In this document: positions 1 through 11,003 of the stretch, piece after piece | How the letters are laid out: every line of letters begins with the position of its first letter | Numbering within the stretch: position 1 is the stretch's first letter | Source of the DNA: Trachythela sp. YZ-2020 | Lineage: Eukaryota > Cnidaria > Anthozoa > Malacalcyonacea > Clavulariidae | Direction of reading: 5' to 3' | Assembly: GCA_016169945.1 (NCBI GenBank) | Contig: JADLSH010000359.1 | Location: forward strand, 186,001-250,000 | DNA length: 64,000 bases | The notes under the pieces: generated by a model | Told to the model about the DNA's origin: nothing | Database searches by the model: none | The model's input: the letters and a program-made list of their open reading frames with translations, nothing else | Translations under genes and position numbers: made by a program

Positions 1-830
1 GTGTTCTACAGGTATGCAGCACACTCCACGTTAATACAATGTCAATAAGGTAAAATACGTTTCCTTTAGTGAAATTTGTCAAAACTTTCAACACGTATAA
101 CAATAGCTTTATTGATCCACGCGACCAATGTTTGTGTTTACTTTATCCGTACGAAGAAATCCTTTAATTGGAGTTATCACAACATCATGCTAGTCCGCGA
201 TTATTGTCATTTGCACACATTTCTATAGCCAAATACAGCAACTATATGTGAAGTCTTTCTAACAAGGAAATGAACGTGAATGTACTGTTATTCTTTAGCA
301 GATCGCCCTTTCGTATTCCAGTTACATGCACTTGAAAGGTTCAAGTTCGCGAATTTCAGATGTATAATGTAGACCATTACGAGTGATTCCTTCTTTCATT
401 TAATACGTCTTTAAAGGAATTTCAACGAACATGGGTATATTGTCAAGCATATTGCAACATAGAAAGTACGGTGCAATGTCACTTAAAACGTTGCAACGTT
501 TTTGTATAGCCTTTGGTTAACTCGCTATTCCTTTTACTTCATAACTCTGACAAAGATTGTTGGCGAAACAGCAACAGGAGCAAATTTTATCCAATTTTCA
601 TTTTCTTAACGAATGTACATACGTTTTCATTCGATCTTTTTCAGTTGGTCGATTTTCTGATGTGCAGTGCTGAGCATGTTCTAGGTCGTAGCTGCTTCTA
701 AGTCCATTTCCCATTAGCAATAACATCTCGTTGGTATACTTATAATGCAACTTTAAAGCTTAATGTCTTTCTCAGAAGGTAAAAGTAATTGTAAGTTTTA
801 TAGGAAAATCTTTCTTTATTCATCTTAATA
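1..830. other. Intergenic, no gene recognised
   Basis: AT-rich sequence. The only open frame of note (62 codons near 513) has no recognisable domain and unremarkable composition. I see no RNA gene, repeat array or splice-bounded exon. Confidence 0.6.
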
Positions 831-1275
831 GTGCGGCTGTTAAATGAAAAATTGTTCATTTTTGTGATACAAGCATCATATTTGCAGAAAATCTACATTT
901 TGGCATGAAATTGTTTTGAGTTATTTACGCTTCAAAATGGCGTAAAATTGCCGACAATCCAATATTTTTATCAGGTTTAACCGTATATAACTCAAAACAA
1001 GTTCGAAAATCGAGGTAACCGTTTAAAAGTCCTTAACATAGTCTTTTTTAAACGTGTTTCAATAGTAGCTATATGTTATATTTTTGATGTGCAAACTATA
1101 AATTTTGATTTTTTACCATATATAGTAGTTTAAAATAAGCAAATTGTGGAAAAACTAAATTTTGAACGGTATAAAGGTTAATTTTTCAGATACCTCCATC
1201 TACAATCCTGCCAGGTTCAATGCTTGCATCATAAAACGCACGATTTTGTTATTTCGTGGCTCTTAACAACCGCAC
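831..1275. mobile_element. TIR element with TA target duplication (Tc1/mariner-like MITE)
   Basis: The ends are inverted repeats of about 13 bp: GTGCGGCTGTTAA on the left and TTAACAACCGCAC on the right (one mismatch). TA dinucleotides flank both ends. The 445-bp interior has no coding capacity. The TA duplication suggests a Tc1/mariner-type non-autonomous element; the family is inference. Confidence 0.6.
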
Positions 1276-2968
1276 TATAACACAATATTAAAAAATGGTA
1301 AAACAACTGATTTAGGAATTTAATTTGTGCATGTATGCGATACTTTTTGCTAAAAGAGAATATGAAATGAAACATGAAACTATTACGTGCATGAACGATC
1401 ACTATAACTAAAACTATAAATTACTCTTCTGAAGCAATTTTATCCCTTTATCTACCAAGGACATTGACGAAAAAAATCGTTTGGAAGAGTCCTGTCGGTA
1501 CATTAAGGGTTAAATTGAAATATATCAACACCTGCAGATACACTTGGCGTAAAGCGAAATCTAGTTAAAAACATTATTGCTCAATAAATAACTTCTAAAA
1601 AGGCATGACTGTTGAGATATGAAAGTAAAGTTCGTCGCATATTAATGTTTCATAGTTTTTTTTTAAATCGTTAAACGTTTTTCGGGAGTGGAAACGTCGA
1701 ACGAAAAACTATGTACGTATATAAAAGCTAAACTATGACAGTTCCGAAAAATGCGACCACAGCGCGGGTCTTATAAATATTATTAAATAGTTTTTCGCTC
1801 GAAATTGCAATATACGAAACACGTTTAACATTCTGCTTTTAAAATTGCCTCTAATAGTGTTTTATCTCATATTTTTTGTAAAGAAAACCTATTTTGAGTG
1901 GAAAGGAATCACGTCTTCAATTAAGAGCACCTTCTTCATTTTGGAAAGCGCCGATTCTTAAGGACCGTTCAAACCAGTCCAACATGTTGGTACAACATCA
2001 TGCTACAATTGTTGAATGCAACATGTTGGGTCTGTTTGGAGATTATGTTTGGCAATGGTGCCTGCGTGATGTTTGATCAGTTTTGACTTCATTCAAAATT
2101 TTCATCCAAGATCGTTCAGCATCAAAAATCTTGGATGATCTTGAAATGGTTTTAATAGGCCTTTTAAAACAAGAAAAACCTTGATGTTGCGTTGTTGTGT
2201 TCATAGGAAAGCTCAGACAGTTAATGAAAAGAGGAGAGCTTTCACTCTGCTATATAATTGACCGCCAAGAAACTGATGAAAAGACATTTTGAACCTCAAA
2301 CAATACATTAATGCAGAAAAGATGTTGTATAACCACTATATATACCAAAAGTATAAATCCTAATTTTCGTATGTGCTAAAATTGATGCAACTGGCAAAAA
2401 TGTAACCATTGAAAGTTAATGATTTGTCTCTCTGAAGGTTGCACGTCAACTTGCACTTAAACATTGGTATCGTTTGAGAACGTTTCTGGCCATATTACTA
2501 TAGCTTTGCAATTCAATTCGAAAGTGTAGAGTACATTATAACCGGAAACGAACGAGTGAGTTATTCTGTTCAACACGAGAAATAAATTTCATATTTCCAA
2601 GCATTCATATATTGTTCTTTTTATTGTACAAAAAATTGTCCTATACTTTGGAAAAATAGTTTTCAACTACAATGCATATAAATTGATTATTTCACATGTG
2701 CGAATATGATAGATTAATATATAATCGCGCACGTAAGATTACCACCTTTATTAGTGGCATTTATTATTATATAATAAATGTGGATAATTGTGTGACAATG
2801 TGTGAATTTCGTAGAAGCATTTTACGACCTCATTCGAACTCATTAATAATTCGTGAGGAAATTTGCCCACCATATTGTTCTATTTTGCTCACATGATGAT
2901 ACTGGATACCTGGAGAAGTTAATTAATTCAGTCTTAAGACTGCACCAAACTTGATTCACTTCACTTTA
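1276..2968. other. Intergenic, contains one small inverted repeat
   Basis: Apart from the hairpin at 1962-2042, nothing is recognisable. The short open frames near 1894 and 2696 lack domains or splice context. Confidence 0.55.
1962..2042. repeat. Imperfect inverted repeat with CAACATGTTG words
   Basis: CAACATGTTG occurs near 1981 and near 2021. Flanking sequence is also roughly inverted (GTTCAAACCAG on the left, GTCTGTTTGGA on the right), giving an imperfect 80-bp palindrome. This is typical of a short foldback or MITE remnant. Confidence 0.5.
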
Positions 2969-3187
2969 AAGGATTAGTGCCAGGGTCATGCATTGCGGGC
3001 TTTTGTTATTGTTTATTTTACCCGACACGGACAGCAACAAATAACGATGAAAATACGGATTATCAAAGGATGCTTTAAATATATGACGGATAATAGAAAC
3101 TTTTCCAGATCTTCTCATTTAGTCGGCTCAAAAAATGGCCGCCAGCAGGATTTGAGCGCGCAATACTCTGTTGTGACACTTATCCTT
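2969..3187. mobile_element. TIR MITE, copy 1 (TA target duplication)
   Basis: The left end is AAGGATTAGTGCCA and the right end is the inverted TGACACTTATCCTT, with TA on both sides. A second, diverged copy lies at 35865-36100 and shares internal words such as TTTTCCAGATCTTCTCAT. No coding capacity. Confidence 0.7.
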
Positions 3188-3189
3188 TA

Positions 3190-3521
3190 CTAGTAATGAC
3201 TTATAAGTATGAGATGTCATTTGAAAACGTCAAATTCGGAACAAGTAACTCGAAGTTTAAGTCCCGTCCTGTCCTCATCTTTGCTATTGAAATATTATAT
3301 AAAGCTTAACATTACACACTAGTTACACACAGCATTATCACCAAAAAGGGTAACACAGTTTTTACAAACAGAAAGAAGGAATTCGAACGTATTTATATCG
3401 TTTACTTAACAATGCTTTTAGTTGAACTTACCAGCTACCAGGACTGTCTGTAACAGGACTTGTATGATGATTCCTGGAAACTTCTCTTTCAAAATTAATA
3501 CGATCAACTATTAAAACACAG
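3190..3521. other. 3' flank of the HEPN-NACHT gene
   Basis: This holds the presumed 3' untranslated region of the minus-strand gene. I see no clear polyadenylation hexamer on the minus strand close to the stop, and no other feature. Confidence 0.4.
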
Positions 3522-6500
3522 TTAGAACTTGCGAGGCAACCATACTTTAATCAACTCAAAACGTTCTGAACAATCAAGGGCAGCAAAAACAATGCTTCGC
3601 TTACGACACACAGCAATCGGTTTTGGAATATCACCTACATCTAAACAAGTCAATATTTCACCACGCTCTACATTAATAAAGTATAGCACATGATTAGCTG
3701 AGCTACAAAGTAAGTTTTCGTTGTCAAAAAATCTCAACCGTAGAAGGTCGTTACTTGGTCCATAAATAGAAATCTGGGCGAGAAACTTTACTGAGACAAC
3801 GTCAAAGATGAATATTTTGTTTATTTTCGCACCGATCAACGCTAATCTATTTCCTTGGGGAGAAAATGTGGCCAAAGAAATGTATCTTAGTGACGTATTC
3901 TTACAAAACACATCTTCCCAACCATCTACCTTCGCTCCATCTTTCCATAAAGAAACCTTGATGGACATGATGTGCGCAAGTACATGGTATTTACTGCTGC
4001 ATGCATCCACTGACACAATCGATTCGCTAAAAATCGTTTTCGATTCTATTTCTTGAGTGAAAACATTAAAAAAGGTAATAGAGGACCGGTACACACAAGC
4101 TATTAATTCATCAGATACTGACAGACACTTTACGGTACCAGCCAGTTGATCAAACCTTGCAAGACGTTGTGTCAAATCACTATTCCAGAGCTCCGGGATG
4201 CGATCGTCTCCGTATAAAATCACACCGTCTCTCACAACTAGAAAATTAAATTGACTTGATTGTTGACGAGGTTTTGAACATTTCTCATTTGACACCAGGT
4301 TACAAACGGTAAATGTCCGGGCCCGCGTGTTATTGAAATACACAAAATCGCCATTTAAAGATATATTGGAAAAAATATCTTTCCTGTTGTGTGCTTGTTC
4401 CTCCATATCAACTAAACCCTTTATACTAAACACGCGCATGGAGTTGGAACTGCACGAGTAGATCAGTACACTTTTATCCCCTATTAAAATGAACCTAAGG
4501 GCAGTATGCAAACACCAAACAAACGTATCACCGACACGTTTCTTTACTTTTGAAAACCAAGACTGCTCTGGATTCTGCAAGAAATATAGCAGTTCGTGAG
4601 AATGGTAAAAATTGCTTGGTAGAACTATGTCTATTAGACGAGAACGATATTCAAATGAAGGTCGACGTTGGAATATCAAATCATTACTCACAATTGTTGT
4701 AGAATGGTGAAAAGAACAAAACCAAGAATTTTGATCAAAAGTGGAAAGTATAACCACTGGAAACTGAGAGCTACATCGCATTGACTTAACCTTGTAATCA
4801 TTCGTTATATCGTAAACGTTGAAGACGTTTTCAACATCAATAGCGCCCAAAAAATTGCCACTAGCAGTAAAAGAAAAAGAGAAAAGCGTGTTACATTGAA
4901 GATATCTTTCCTTTTTGCCGCTTGAGATATTCCAGACAATCAAGTTGTTACCATAGTTTGTGACCATTCTGCTACTATCAAAGGAGAAACAACAATTTGT
5001 AAATTTAGAACAGCCTTCATCACTTTCAAATGGTCCAGTTGTAATTGCTCCCTCAAAATTTAGCACCTTGTCGAGTGTACCAGGCAATATCAAGTTTTCA
5101 CGAGGATGAAAAACAATACAATGCGGCAACATACAAGGTCCGGCAATATAATGAGGCAACAATGGAAAGGAAGGAAGTTCCACCATGAAATCGTGTATTT
5201 TCCACTTGGACATACCAGTTGCTAATGAAAAGAGTTCAATACCACCCTCTTTATAACTACAGGCAACATCATCATGGTTAGGCGATATGTCGATTCCTGA
5301 TATCTGGCCAGAAAGAACGCAACGGGCTTCAAGTGCGTCATTTTCCCTATCTTTCTTTACTAATTCTAGAAAAATAATATCCTTGTAGCGTGTTTGAAGC
5401 AAAGTCGACGCTTTCAACGAAAGTTCCTCTCCACCTTCGTTGACAACATTTTGTAAAAAGGTTTGGGGGTAATCTCTTAACAAGAAGGCATACTTTCCAA
5501 TGAGGAAAAACAATTGGCTCACCATTGCTCTCGTGTTCTCAGAAACACTATCGTACATCCTATGATTGGTAAGGCTAGTGATATTATTTAAAGTAAGATC
5601 TAAATTGACACAAACACTTGCGAAGAGAACTTCTAAGTCAGTGACGTAATCAGTTACAAAACATTCTAGCTTACCTGAGATTTCCAGTCTGTTTAGCATA
5701 TGCGGTATGCAGTATTTTAATGCATACCGCATGGCAGCAGCACCAGCATAACCTTCATACCTAACACCCATTTCCTTCAATTCATTCAATTTCTTAGAGC
5801 ATAGATCAAAAAGGGTTTGATGACCACATTGCACATCAACAGAGTAATCATGCTCGGTGTTATCGACAAGCCAATCTCTTATGGACTTATGAAAGAACGA
5901 AATAGATTTGTCTTCTTTGACAACAAGAAGAGAAGAAAGAGAATTAATGGTTTTCTTTACCTTTTGCCTTCTCCTGGCTGAATTCTCAAAACCAAAGAGA
6001 GTTTCAAGAAATGCCTCTGGCAACGGCTCTTTCGCTACTGTAAGAGCATTTAAAAAGGAAAATAATTTATCTTCGGAAATTTCCAAGAGACTTAACTCGC
6101 GTTTCAATCTTTGGAAACACCTTTCATAATACTTCTCAACACCTTCTGGCAAACTATCAATGCTGGATATGTAAGATTCGTCCTGATAAATTTCGGAAAG
6201 AAAGAATGCATACAGCATTAGACCGTCACATTTTTCAGCTAAACTATTTATAAGATCTGCAGTTGGGGCATTGGCGCTTGAAATTCTCTCCTGTAAGACC
6301 AGTTTGAGGTCATTCAAATTTCGTTCATCATTACCTTCAATACACAAGGGGTTAAGTTCTTTAAACTTATCGATAAAATTTTTCTCTGGTCTTGTGGTCA
6401 CCACAAAACGAATATAAGACGGAAGTTTGTGGAAATGATTGGAAATCAAACTACCAAGCTCATCCCTTCCATTGTACTCACTTTCATCAACAGCGTCTAG

Positions 6501-7703
6501 TACAATCAATATACGCTTTCCAGGATCAGCAATACCTGAAAACGGTTCTTTAAAAAGAATGGAAAATAGCCCTTCAATATTCATATCGTTCAACGATTGT
6601 CCGAGATTGCCAGAAAGCTTCACGATAAGAGCTTCCTTGTACGCGGGAACAACTTCACAAAGGTGCCAAGCTAAAGACTGGAGAAGGAATTTGGGATTGT
6701 TGTATCGACTGTTATTGTACTGAAAGAAATGAGATGCACCAACGTACTCAGCAAACCTTTTACAGAGAACAGCGGCAATAACAGACTTACCCATGCCAGC
6801 AAGGCCACAAATGATAAACGCACGATTTGGGGAAGTTTCATCATTAAACCAGGTAGAAACTTGGTGAAAAACCCATTCTCTAGTACTTTCCGTAAACCTA
6901 TCGCAATGAAAATCAATCTCACTCTGAAAGTCACACCAAACAAGGTGTTTGTTTAAAACACACGTACCAACCGATCGAGATTCCTCGTCTCTTTTAACAA
7001 GTGCCTTCACATCATCATTAATATCATTCAAAACATTCCGATTTTCATTCAAAACATTCTGATTTTCATACAAAACATTCTGATTTTCATTCAAAACATT
7101 CCGATTTTCATTCAAAGCATTCATGATCTTATTTTCGCCTATATTCCATTCTATCAACAATCGTTCCACTTCATCTTCCCCACACAGCTCATTTTCCAGT
7201 CTATCTATTTCCTTCTGGTCTATCCCTAAACGAACTAATGGTGAACATATTTCTGTCCAGAAAGTTTTAAAATCTGTCGTACTAACAGATGTATTGGGCA
7301 CGTGGCCAAAACGCTCATTACGAAATATCCTAATACGAACAATATCTGCTTCAACGGTATGATCTGAGATATTTGGCATTTTATCCCAGCCTAAAGATGG
7401 GGGCGGTAAACTACATATGTTTCTTAAAAGAACAGATAGTAAAGTGATGTCAAAGTCATTAATATTTGGTAGATTAGGAGGAACTGGATATAATTTATCC
7501 CACTGGTTTTGGTTGATAATTCTTCTATGTTTGAGTGTTGAAAGACTGGGCTGGAAGGTAGTTAATACAGTATGCAAATTACCTGGGCGATATCGTGTAA
7601 AGGTTTCCCTCAGTGCTTCTGTTCCACCATCCACAATCAGCCTCATCAACTTAAAACCATTGTTCTTCTCCTTTGAGCTGTCAAGGGTTGATGCTGTTGC
7701 CAT
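3522..7703 (-). CDS. HEPN-NACHT-WD40-like STAND protein (NLR-like sensor)
   Basis: A 1393-residue protein from one exon. Residues about 15-165 resemble the DZIP3-type HEPN domain and keep the R-x(4-6)-H RNase motif as RNERFGH (R128, H134). Residues 196-235 are tandem heptads of the type NVLNENR. A NACHT ATPase follows: Walker A GLAGMGKS (300-307), Walker B ILIVLDAVDES (398-408), TTRPE (436-440) and the STAND-typical FHKSIRDWL (604-612). After a helical linker, the C-terminal half has degenerate WD40-like blades, suggesting a ligand-sensing propeller. Such STAND proteins oligomerise on ATP binding; an RNase output from HEPN is inference. The first in-frame ATG is at 7703; upstream the frame meets a TAA. 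TTTTGCAG just before the ATG looks like a splice acceptor, so a 5' UTR intron is likely. No frame break is visible. Confidence 0.9.
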   Translation of the reverse strand: MATASTLDSSKEKNNGFKLMRLIVDGGTEALRETFTRYRPGNLHTVLTTFQPSLSTLKHRRIINQNQWDKLYPVPPNLPNINDFDITLLSVLLRNICSLPPPSLGWDKMPNISDHTVEADIVRIRIFRNERFGHVPNTSVSTTDFKTFWTEICSPLVRLGIDQKEIDRLENELCGEDEVERLLIEWNIGENKIMNALNENRNVLNENQNVLYENQNVLNENRNVLNDINDDVKALVKRDEESRSVGTCVLNKHLVWCDFQSEIDFHCDRFTESTREWVFHQVSTWFNDETSPNRAFIICGLAGMGKSVIAAVLCKRFAEYVGASHFFQYNNSRYNNPKFLLQSLAWHLCEVVPAYKEALIVKLSGNLGQSLNDMNIEGLFSILFKEPFSGIADPGKRILIVLDAVDESEYNGRDELGSLISNHFHKLPSYIRFVVTTRPEKNFIDKFKELNPLCIEGNDERNLNDLKLVLQERISSANAPTADLINSLAEKCDGLMLYAFFLSEIYQDESYISSIDSLPEGVEKYYERCFQRLKRELSLLEISEDKLFSFLNALTVAKEPLPEAFLETLFGFENSARRRQKVKKTINSLSSLLVVKEDKSISFFHKSIRDWLVDNTEHDYSVDVQCGHQTLFDLCSKKLNELKEMGVRYEGYAGAAAMRYALKYCIPHMLNRLEISGKLECFVTDYVTDLEVLFASVCVNLDLTLNNITSLTNHRMYDSVSENTRAMVSQLFFLIGKYAFLLRDYPQTFLQNVVNEGGEELSLKASTLLQTRYKDIIFLELVKKDRENDALEARCVLSGQISGIDISPNHDDVACSYKEGGIELFSLATGMSKWKIHDFMVELPSFPLLPHYIAGPCMLPHCIVFHPRENLILPGTLDKVLNFEGAITTGPFESDEGCSKFTNCCFSFDSSRMVTNYGNNLIVWNISSGKKERYLQCNTLFSFSFTASGNFLGAIDVENVFNVYDITNDYKVKSMRCSSQFPVVILSTFDQNSWFCSFHHSTTIVSNDLIFQRRPSFEYRSRLIDIVLPSNFYHSHELLYFLQNPEQSWFSKVKKRVGDTFVWCLHTALRFILIGDKSVLIYSCSSNSMRVFSIKGLVDMEEQAHNRKDIFSNISLNGDFVYFNNTRARTFTVCNLVSNEKCSKPRQQSSQFNFLVVRDGVILYGDDRIPELWNSDLTQRLARFDQLAGTVKCLSVSDELIACVYRSSITFFNVFTQEIESKTIFSESIVSVDACSSKYHVLAHIMSIKVSLWKDGAKVDGWEDVFCKNTSLRYISLATFSPQGNRLALIGAKINKIFIFDVVSVKFLAQISIYGPSNDLLRLRFFDNENLLCSSANHVLYFINVERGEILTCLDVGDIPKPIAVCRKRSIVFAALDCSERFELIKVWLPRKF
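7024..7128 (-). repeat. 21-bp tandem repeat inside the HEPN-NACHT coding sequence
   Basis: About five copies of a 21-bp unit (for example TTCAAAACATTCCGATTTTCA, varied) encode the heptads between HEPN and NACHT. Variants differ mainly at single bases that exchange Arg/Gln and Asn/Tyr, and the reading frame is kept. Confidence 0.85.
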
Positions 7704-7709
7704 GGTTAC
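7704..7709 (-). other. Putative splice acceptor and short 5' UTR of the HEPN-NACHT gene
   Basis: On the minus strand the sequence TTTTGCAG ends at 7710, followed by GTAACC and the ATG. This fits a 3' splice site six bases before the start codon. The upstream exon was not located. Confidence 0.5.
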
Positions 7710-7715
7710 CTGCAA

Positions 7716-8602
7716 AACGTATGATAAGTAGAACTTAATAATAAGAAATTATATCTTAAATAATGAATGCAATTTCGTGGAAGAATGCATGGAGTAAAAA
7801 AAGCTCTGGGAAAGGATTAACTATAACACAGACATTGGTTGATTTAATTAAAATTCGATAAAGTTGTTAAAGCGTTTCATTTTCATAGTGCCCTCTTAAA
7901 TATTTGGCATGGCCCACCCTTTCATACACAACTTTTCCCCGGTGGCCCACCCCTAAATAACGATATTTTTTCAGATGACATCCCCCGCCCCTCCCCACCT
8001 TGCTCCTAAAAATTTCAAAGTACATGTAACCTTAAAACATCATTTTTGAGAGCAAAAAGCTTTGTGATCATTGCTGACTTTTAATACTGAAACTTATTTT
8101 CAAGTTATACCAATAAAGAGATAGAACAAGTTCTAACTACTGTATGTTGTGAATATCTTGCTCAAGATGTGTCAGAATTTATTTAAGAAGCAATTGCAAA
8201 ACTGACCCCAATTTGTGTAGTCATTCTGTAGGTCCTGCTAGGGAGTTCGGCCCCCATGAAAATTTTGAATTTTAATAGCCCAGAATGGCCATTTATTGCG
8301 CTTTCAGGGTGACACTCCTGCAACAGAGATGCCCCCTTTTGCCAATATTGGATGGCCCACCCCCTAATTACAGCAGCCCCCGTCCCCGATAAAAAATGAA
8401 TGGTCCCTAACTCAAAATTCCGCAAACACCGTAAATACTATAGTCTGTACATAGAATTCAGTCATATACACAAAGTAACATTCCGTAGGTAAAATTTCTA
8501 AAACAACTATCTCTGTAATGAACGTATATTTCAAATCTGATTTGTACACCATAATCCACATATGCTACAGATTGTTGCGCTGACTGAAACAGCATGTACG
8601 TG
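7716..8602. other. Upstream flank or intron of the HEPN-NACHT gene with C-rich repeat remnants
   Basis: Between 7900 and 8400 there are recurring words such as GGCCCACCCC, typical of decayed dispersed repeats. A segment near 8443-8500 is loosely similar in direct orientation to 11533-11585. No coding region is recognised. Confidence 0.4.
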
Positions 8603-8662
8603 CATCTACTCATAGACTATCCAGAAGACAGGGCTGGAAACGCCATTGTTTTGCGCGTGCTG

Positions 8663-9948
8663 TCCGTGATACGCGCCTGTAGAACAACAATGTCAATGGC
8701 GAGTGTTTTTGTAGTTCGAAATAATACGCATGCACTCAAAGGTGATTTTTTGCTTTGTTAAAGCCAATAGAAGTTTAAAAAAGCGATAGCTGCATTGACA
8801 TTTATATTTTTGTTCATTATATATAGATAAGAAACTCTGAAATATACTTAAAGTGAAGTTACAGGGTTTGAAGTAGGTGTGTACAGAATTAACAACAATG
8901 GCGAGCTTTTTGTATTTCAAAATAATACGCATGCACTCGAAAGTGATTTTTTGCTTTGTTAGACCCAGGAGAAGTTTGAAATAGCGATAGCTGCATTCAC
9001 ATTTCTATTTTTGTTCAATATATATAGATAAGAAACCCTGAAATATATTTAAAATTAAGTTACAGGGTTTGAAGTAAGTGTGTACAGAAACAACAACGAA
9101 GGCGGCTATTTTGTAGTTCAAAATAATACGCATGCATTCAAAGTTGATTTTTTGCTTTATTAAATCCAAGAGAACTTTGAAAAAGCGATAGTTGCATCGT
9201 CATTTCTATTCTTGTTTAAAATATGTAAATGAGAAGTCTTGAAATTTATTTGAAGTGAAATTACAGGGTTTGAAGTAGGTGCATACACTAACAACAACAA
9301 TGGCGACATTTTTGTAGTCAAAAGGGAACGCACGCATTCAATGGTGTTTTTTAGCTTTGTTAAACCATAAAAAAGTTTGAAAAGTCGATAGTTGCATTGA
9401 CATTTTTATTCTTGTTTAAAATATGTAAATGTGAAGTCCTGAAATATATATAAAGTGAAGTTACAGGGTTTGAAGTGAGGACAACATTAATTGCGATCCT
9501 CTCGTAGTCGCGCAAACAGAAGAGTCAAAAAACCTCTTTTGTACAAGATTGGCATATCGCACAAAGTTGTAACTACCCTATTTGCATTGACATTGCATAT
9601 GAGATGATAAATATATGTTGTAAAAGACAAGTGATAGCCGTCTCGTCAAGTTCCAGGGTTTGAAAGGAAACTACTTATGTACGGATGCTTTTTACGTGCG
9701 CCATTTTGATGTACATGCTACGACAAAACTGGATTATGATTAATATTTATACTCAAAATGGAAATATAAAAACGCACTTACCTTGGCAATAACTCTGTGC
9801 TTAAGGGCACATCAAAAATCAATATTAATGAGATGTACTTGGATTTAAATAGGCCAAATTACCAAAGGATTCACTTTTTTTTTTGTTCTGATTAAGGCTG
9901 GTTGCCGTGGCAACTGATGATTGCTACGTGATAAAAGCGCATCACGGA
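8663..9948. mobile_element. TIR-bounded insertion carrying a 201-bp tandem array
   Basis: This segment is what the left arm of the palindrome has and the right arm lacks. Its ends are inverted: TCCGTGATACGCGC on the left and GCGCATCACGGA on the right. It holds the tandem array at 8690-9680 and a non-repetitive tail. No transposase is visible. It looks like a non-autonomous DNA element with an internal satellite; the class is not determined. Confidence 0.55.
8690..9680. repeat. Tandem repeat, period about 201 bp, 4-5 copies
   Basis: Copies start near 8690, 8892, 9093 and 9294, with a strongly diverged fifth copy from about 9480. Shared landmarks are AATAATACGCATGCA, TTTTTTGCTTTGTTA and TTACAGGGTTTGAAGT. 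Divergence grows to the right. Confidence 0.85.
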
Positions 9949-11003
9949 TGTCGCGTCCACTGATCTGAATATAGGCTGGATAACGCATCTCTTGTCAAAA
10001 GTGAAGCCGGAAGTCAAGCGGCCGATCAGTGCCGCCACCCGATTCTGAGGCCCTACTTTATTATAGATAGTATTACAGAATCCTAGTTTTTGCTTTTTGT
10101 TTTAAACGTTTCTGGCCGGGCCAGTTTTACTATCACAAAGATAGAAGCACACGAGAAGAAATTTGAGCAAAAATTTGGAGTATTATGGTTTTATAACGCC
10201 GTGAAACTGGATTTACACGTTCGAAGGAGTGAACAGTCGCATGTTCGCGATGTTTTGTTTATGATATTTCAATTCAAAATCCACTCAAAATATAGAATTA
10301 CTGCTACTGGACGAAGGCACTCAAGGCATTTGATGAAATGAACCAGCTCAGCTGCAGTATGAACAAAAGCGTGAATGTGGTAAGTTTTTAAAACAGGAAT
10401 TAAATAGGTTATTAACTTAATATGTGTTCATTTCAGTACGTGAATATTGAACCAGTGTAGCACTGTTCCTAATTCCTGTTTTAAAAGCTTACCACATTCA
10501 CGCTTTTGTTCATACTGCAGCTGAGCTGGTTCATTTCATCAAATTCCTAGAGTGCCTTCGTCCAGTAGCAGTAATTCTAATATTTTGAGTGGATTTTGAA
10601 TTGAAATATCATAAACAAAACATCGCTAACATGTGGCTGTTCACTCCTTCGAACTTGTAAATCCAGTTTCACGGCGTTATAAAGCCATAATACTCCAAAT
10701 TTTTTGCTCAAATTTCTTCTCGTGTGCTTCTATCTTTGTGATAGTAAAACTGGCCCGGCCAGAAACGTTTAAAAGGCAAAAAAGCGAAAAAACTAGGATT
10801 CTGTAATACAATCTATAATAAAGTAGGGCCTCAGAATCGGGTGGCGGCACTGATCGCCGCTTGACTTCCGGCTTCACTTTTTTCCATCAAATTATTAAGA
10901 GATGCGTTATCCAGCCTATATTCAGATCAGTGGTCGCGTCAGCAACATTAGAGCTTTGCCCAGCGTTTCCAGTCCCTGTCTTCTGGATAGTCTATGATCT
11001 ACT

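Larger units (their letters stand above)
8603..11003. repeat. Large inverted repeat (foldback), left arm interrupted by an insertion
   Basis: Arms 9950-10402 and 10470-10940 are near-identical reverse complements around a 67-base spacer. The inversion continues outside: 8603-8644 pairs with 10963-11003 (CTATCCAGAAGACAGGG versus its complement). On the left, the outer and inner parts are separated by about 1.3 kb absent from the right arm. Both arms carry the same short open frame (10090-10341 plus, 10677-10877 minus) with the shared word ASFTITKIEAHEKKF; no family recognised. Near the centre a GTAAGT (10379) and a TTCATTTCAG (10427-10436) resemble intron borders, but the spacing is only about 58 bases. 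Confidence 0.85.

Noticed and set aside
6439..7731. Several 75-104-codon frames on both strands over the HEPN-NACHT gene
   Set aside because: Shadows of the long minus-strand coding frame; no independent motif.
10379..10436. A 58-base intron at the palindrome centre
   Set aside because: GTAAGT and TTCATTTCAG are present, but no supported coding sequence lies on either side.
9950..10940. LTR retrotransposon or paired LTRs
   Set aside because: The long repeats are inverted, not direct, and no gag-pol sequence lies between them.
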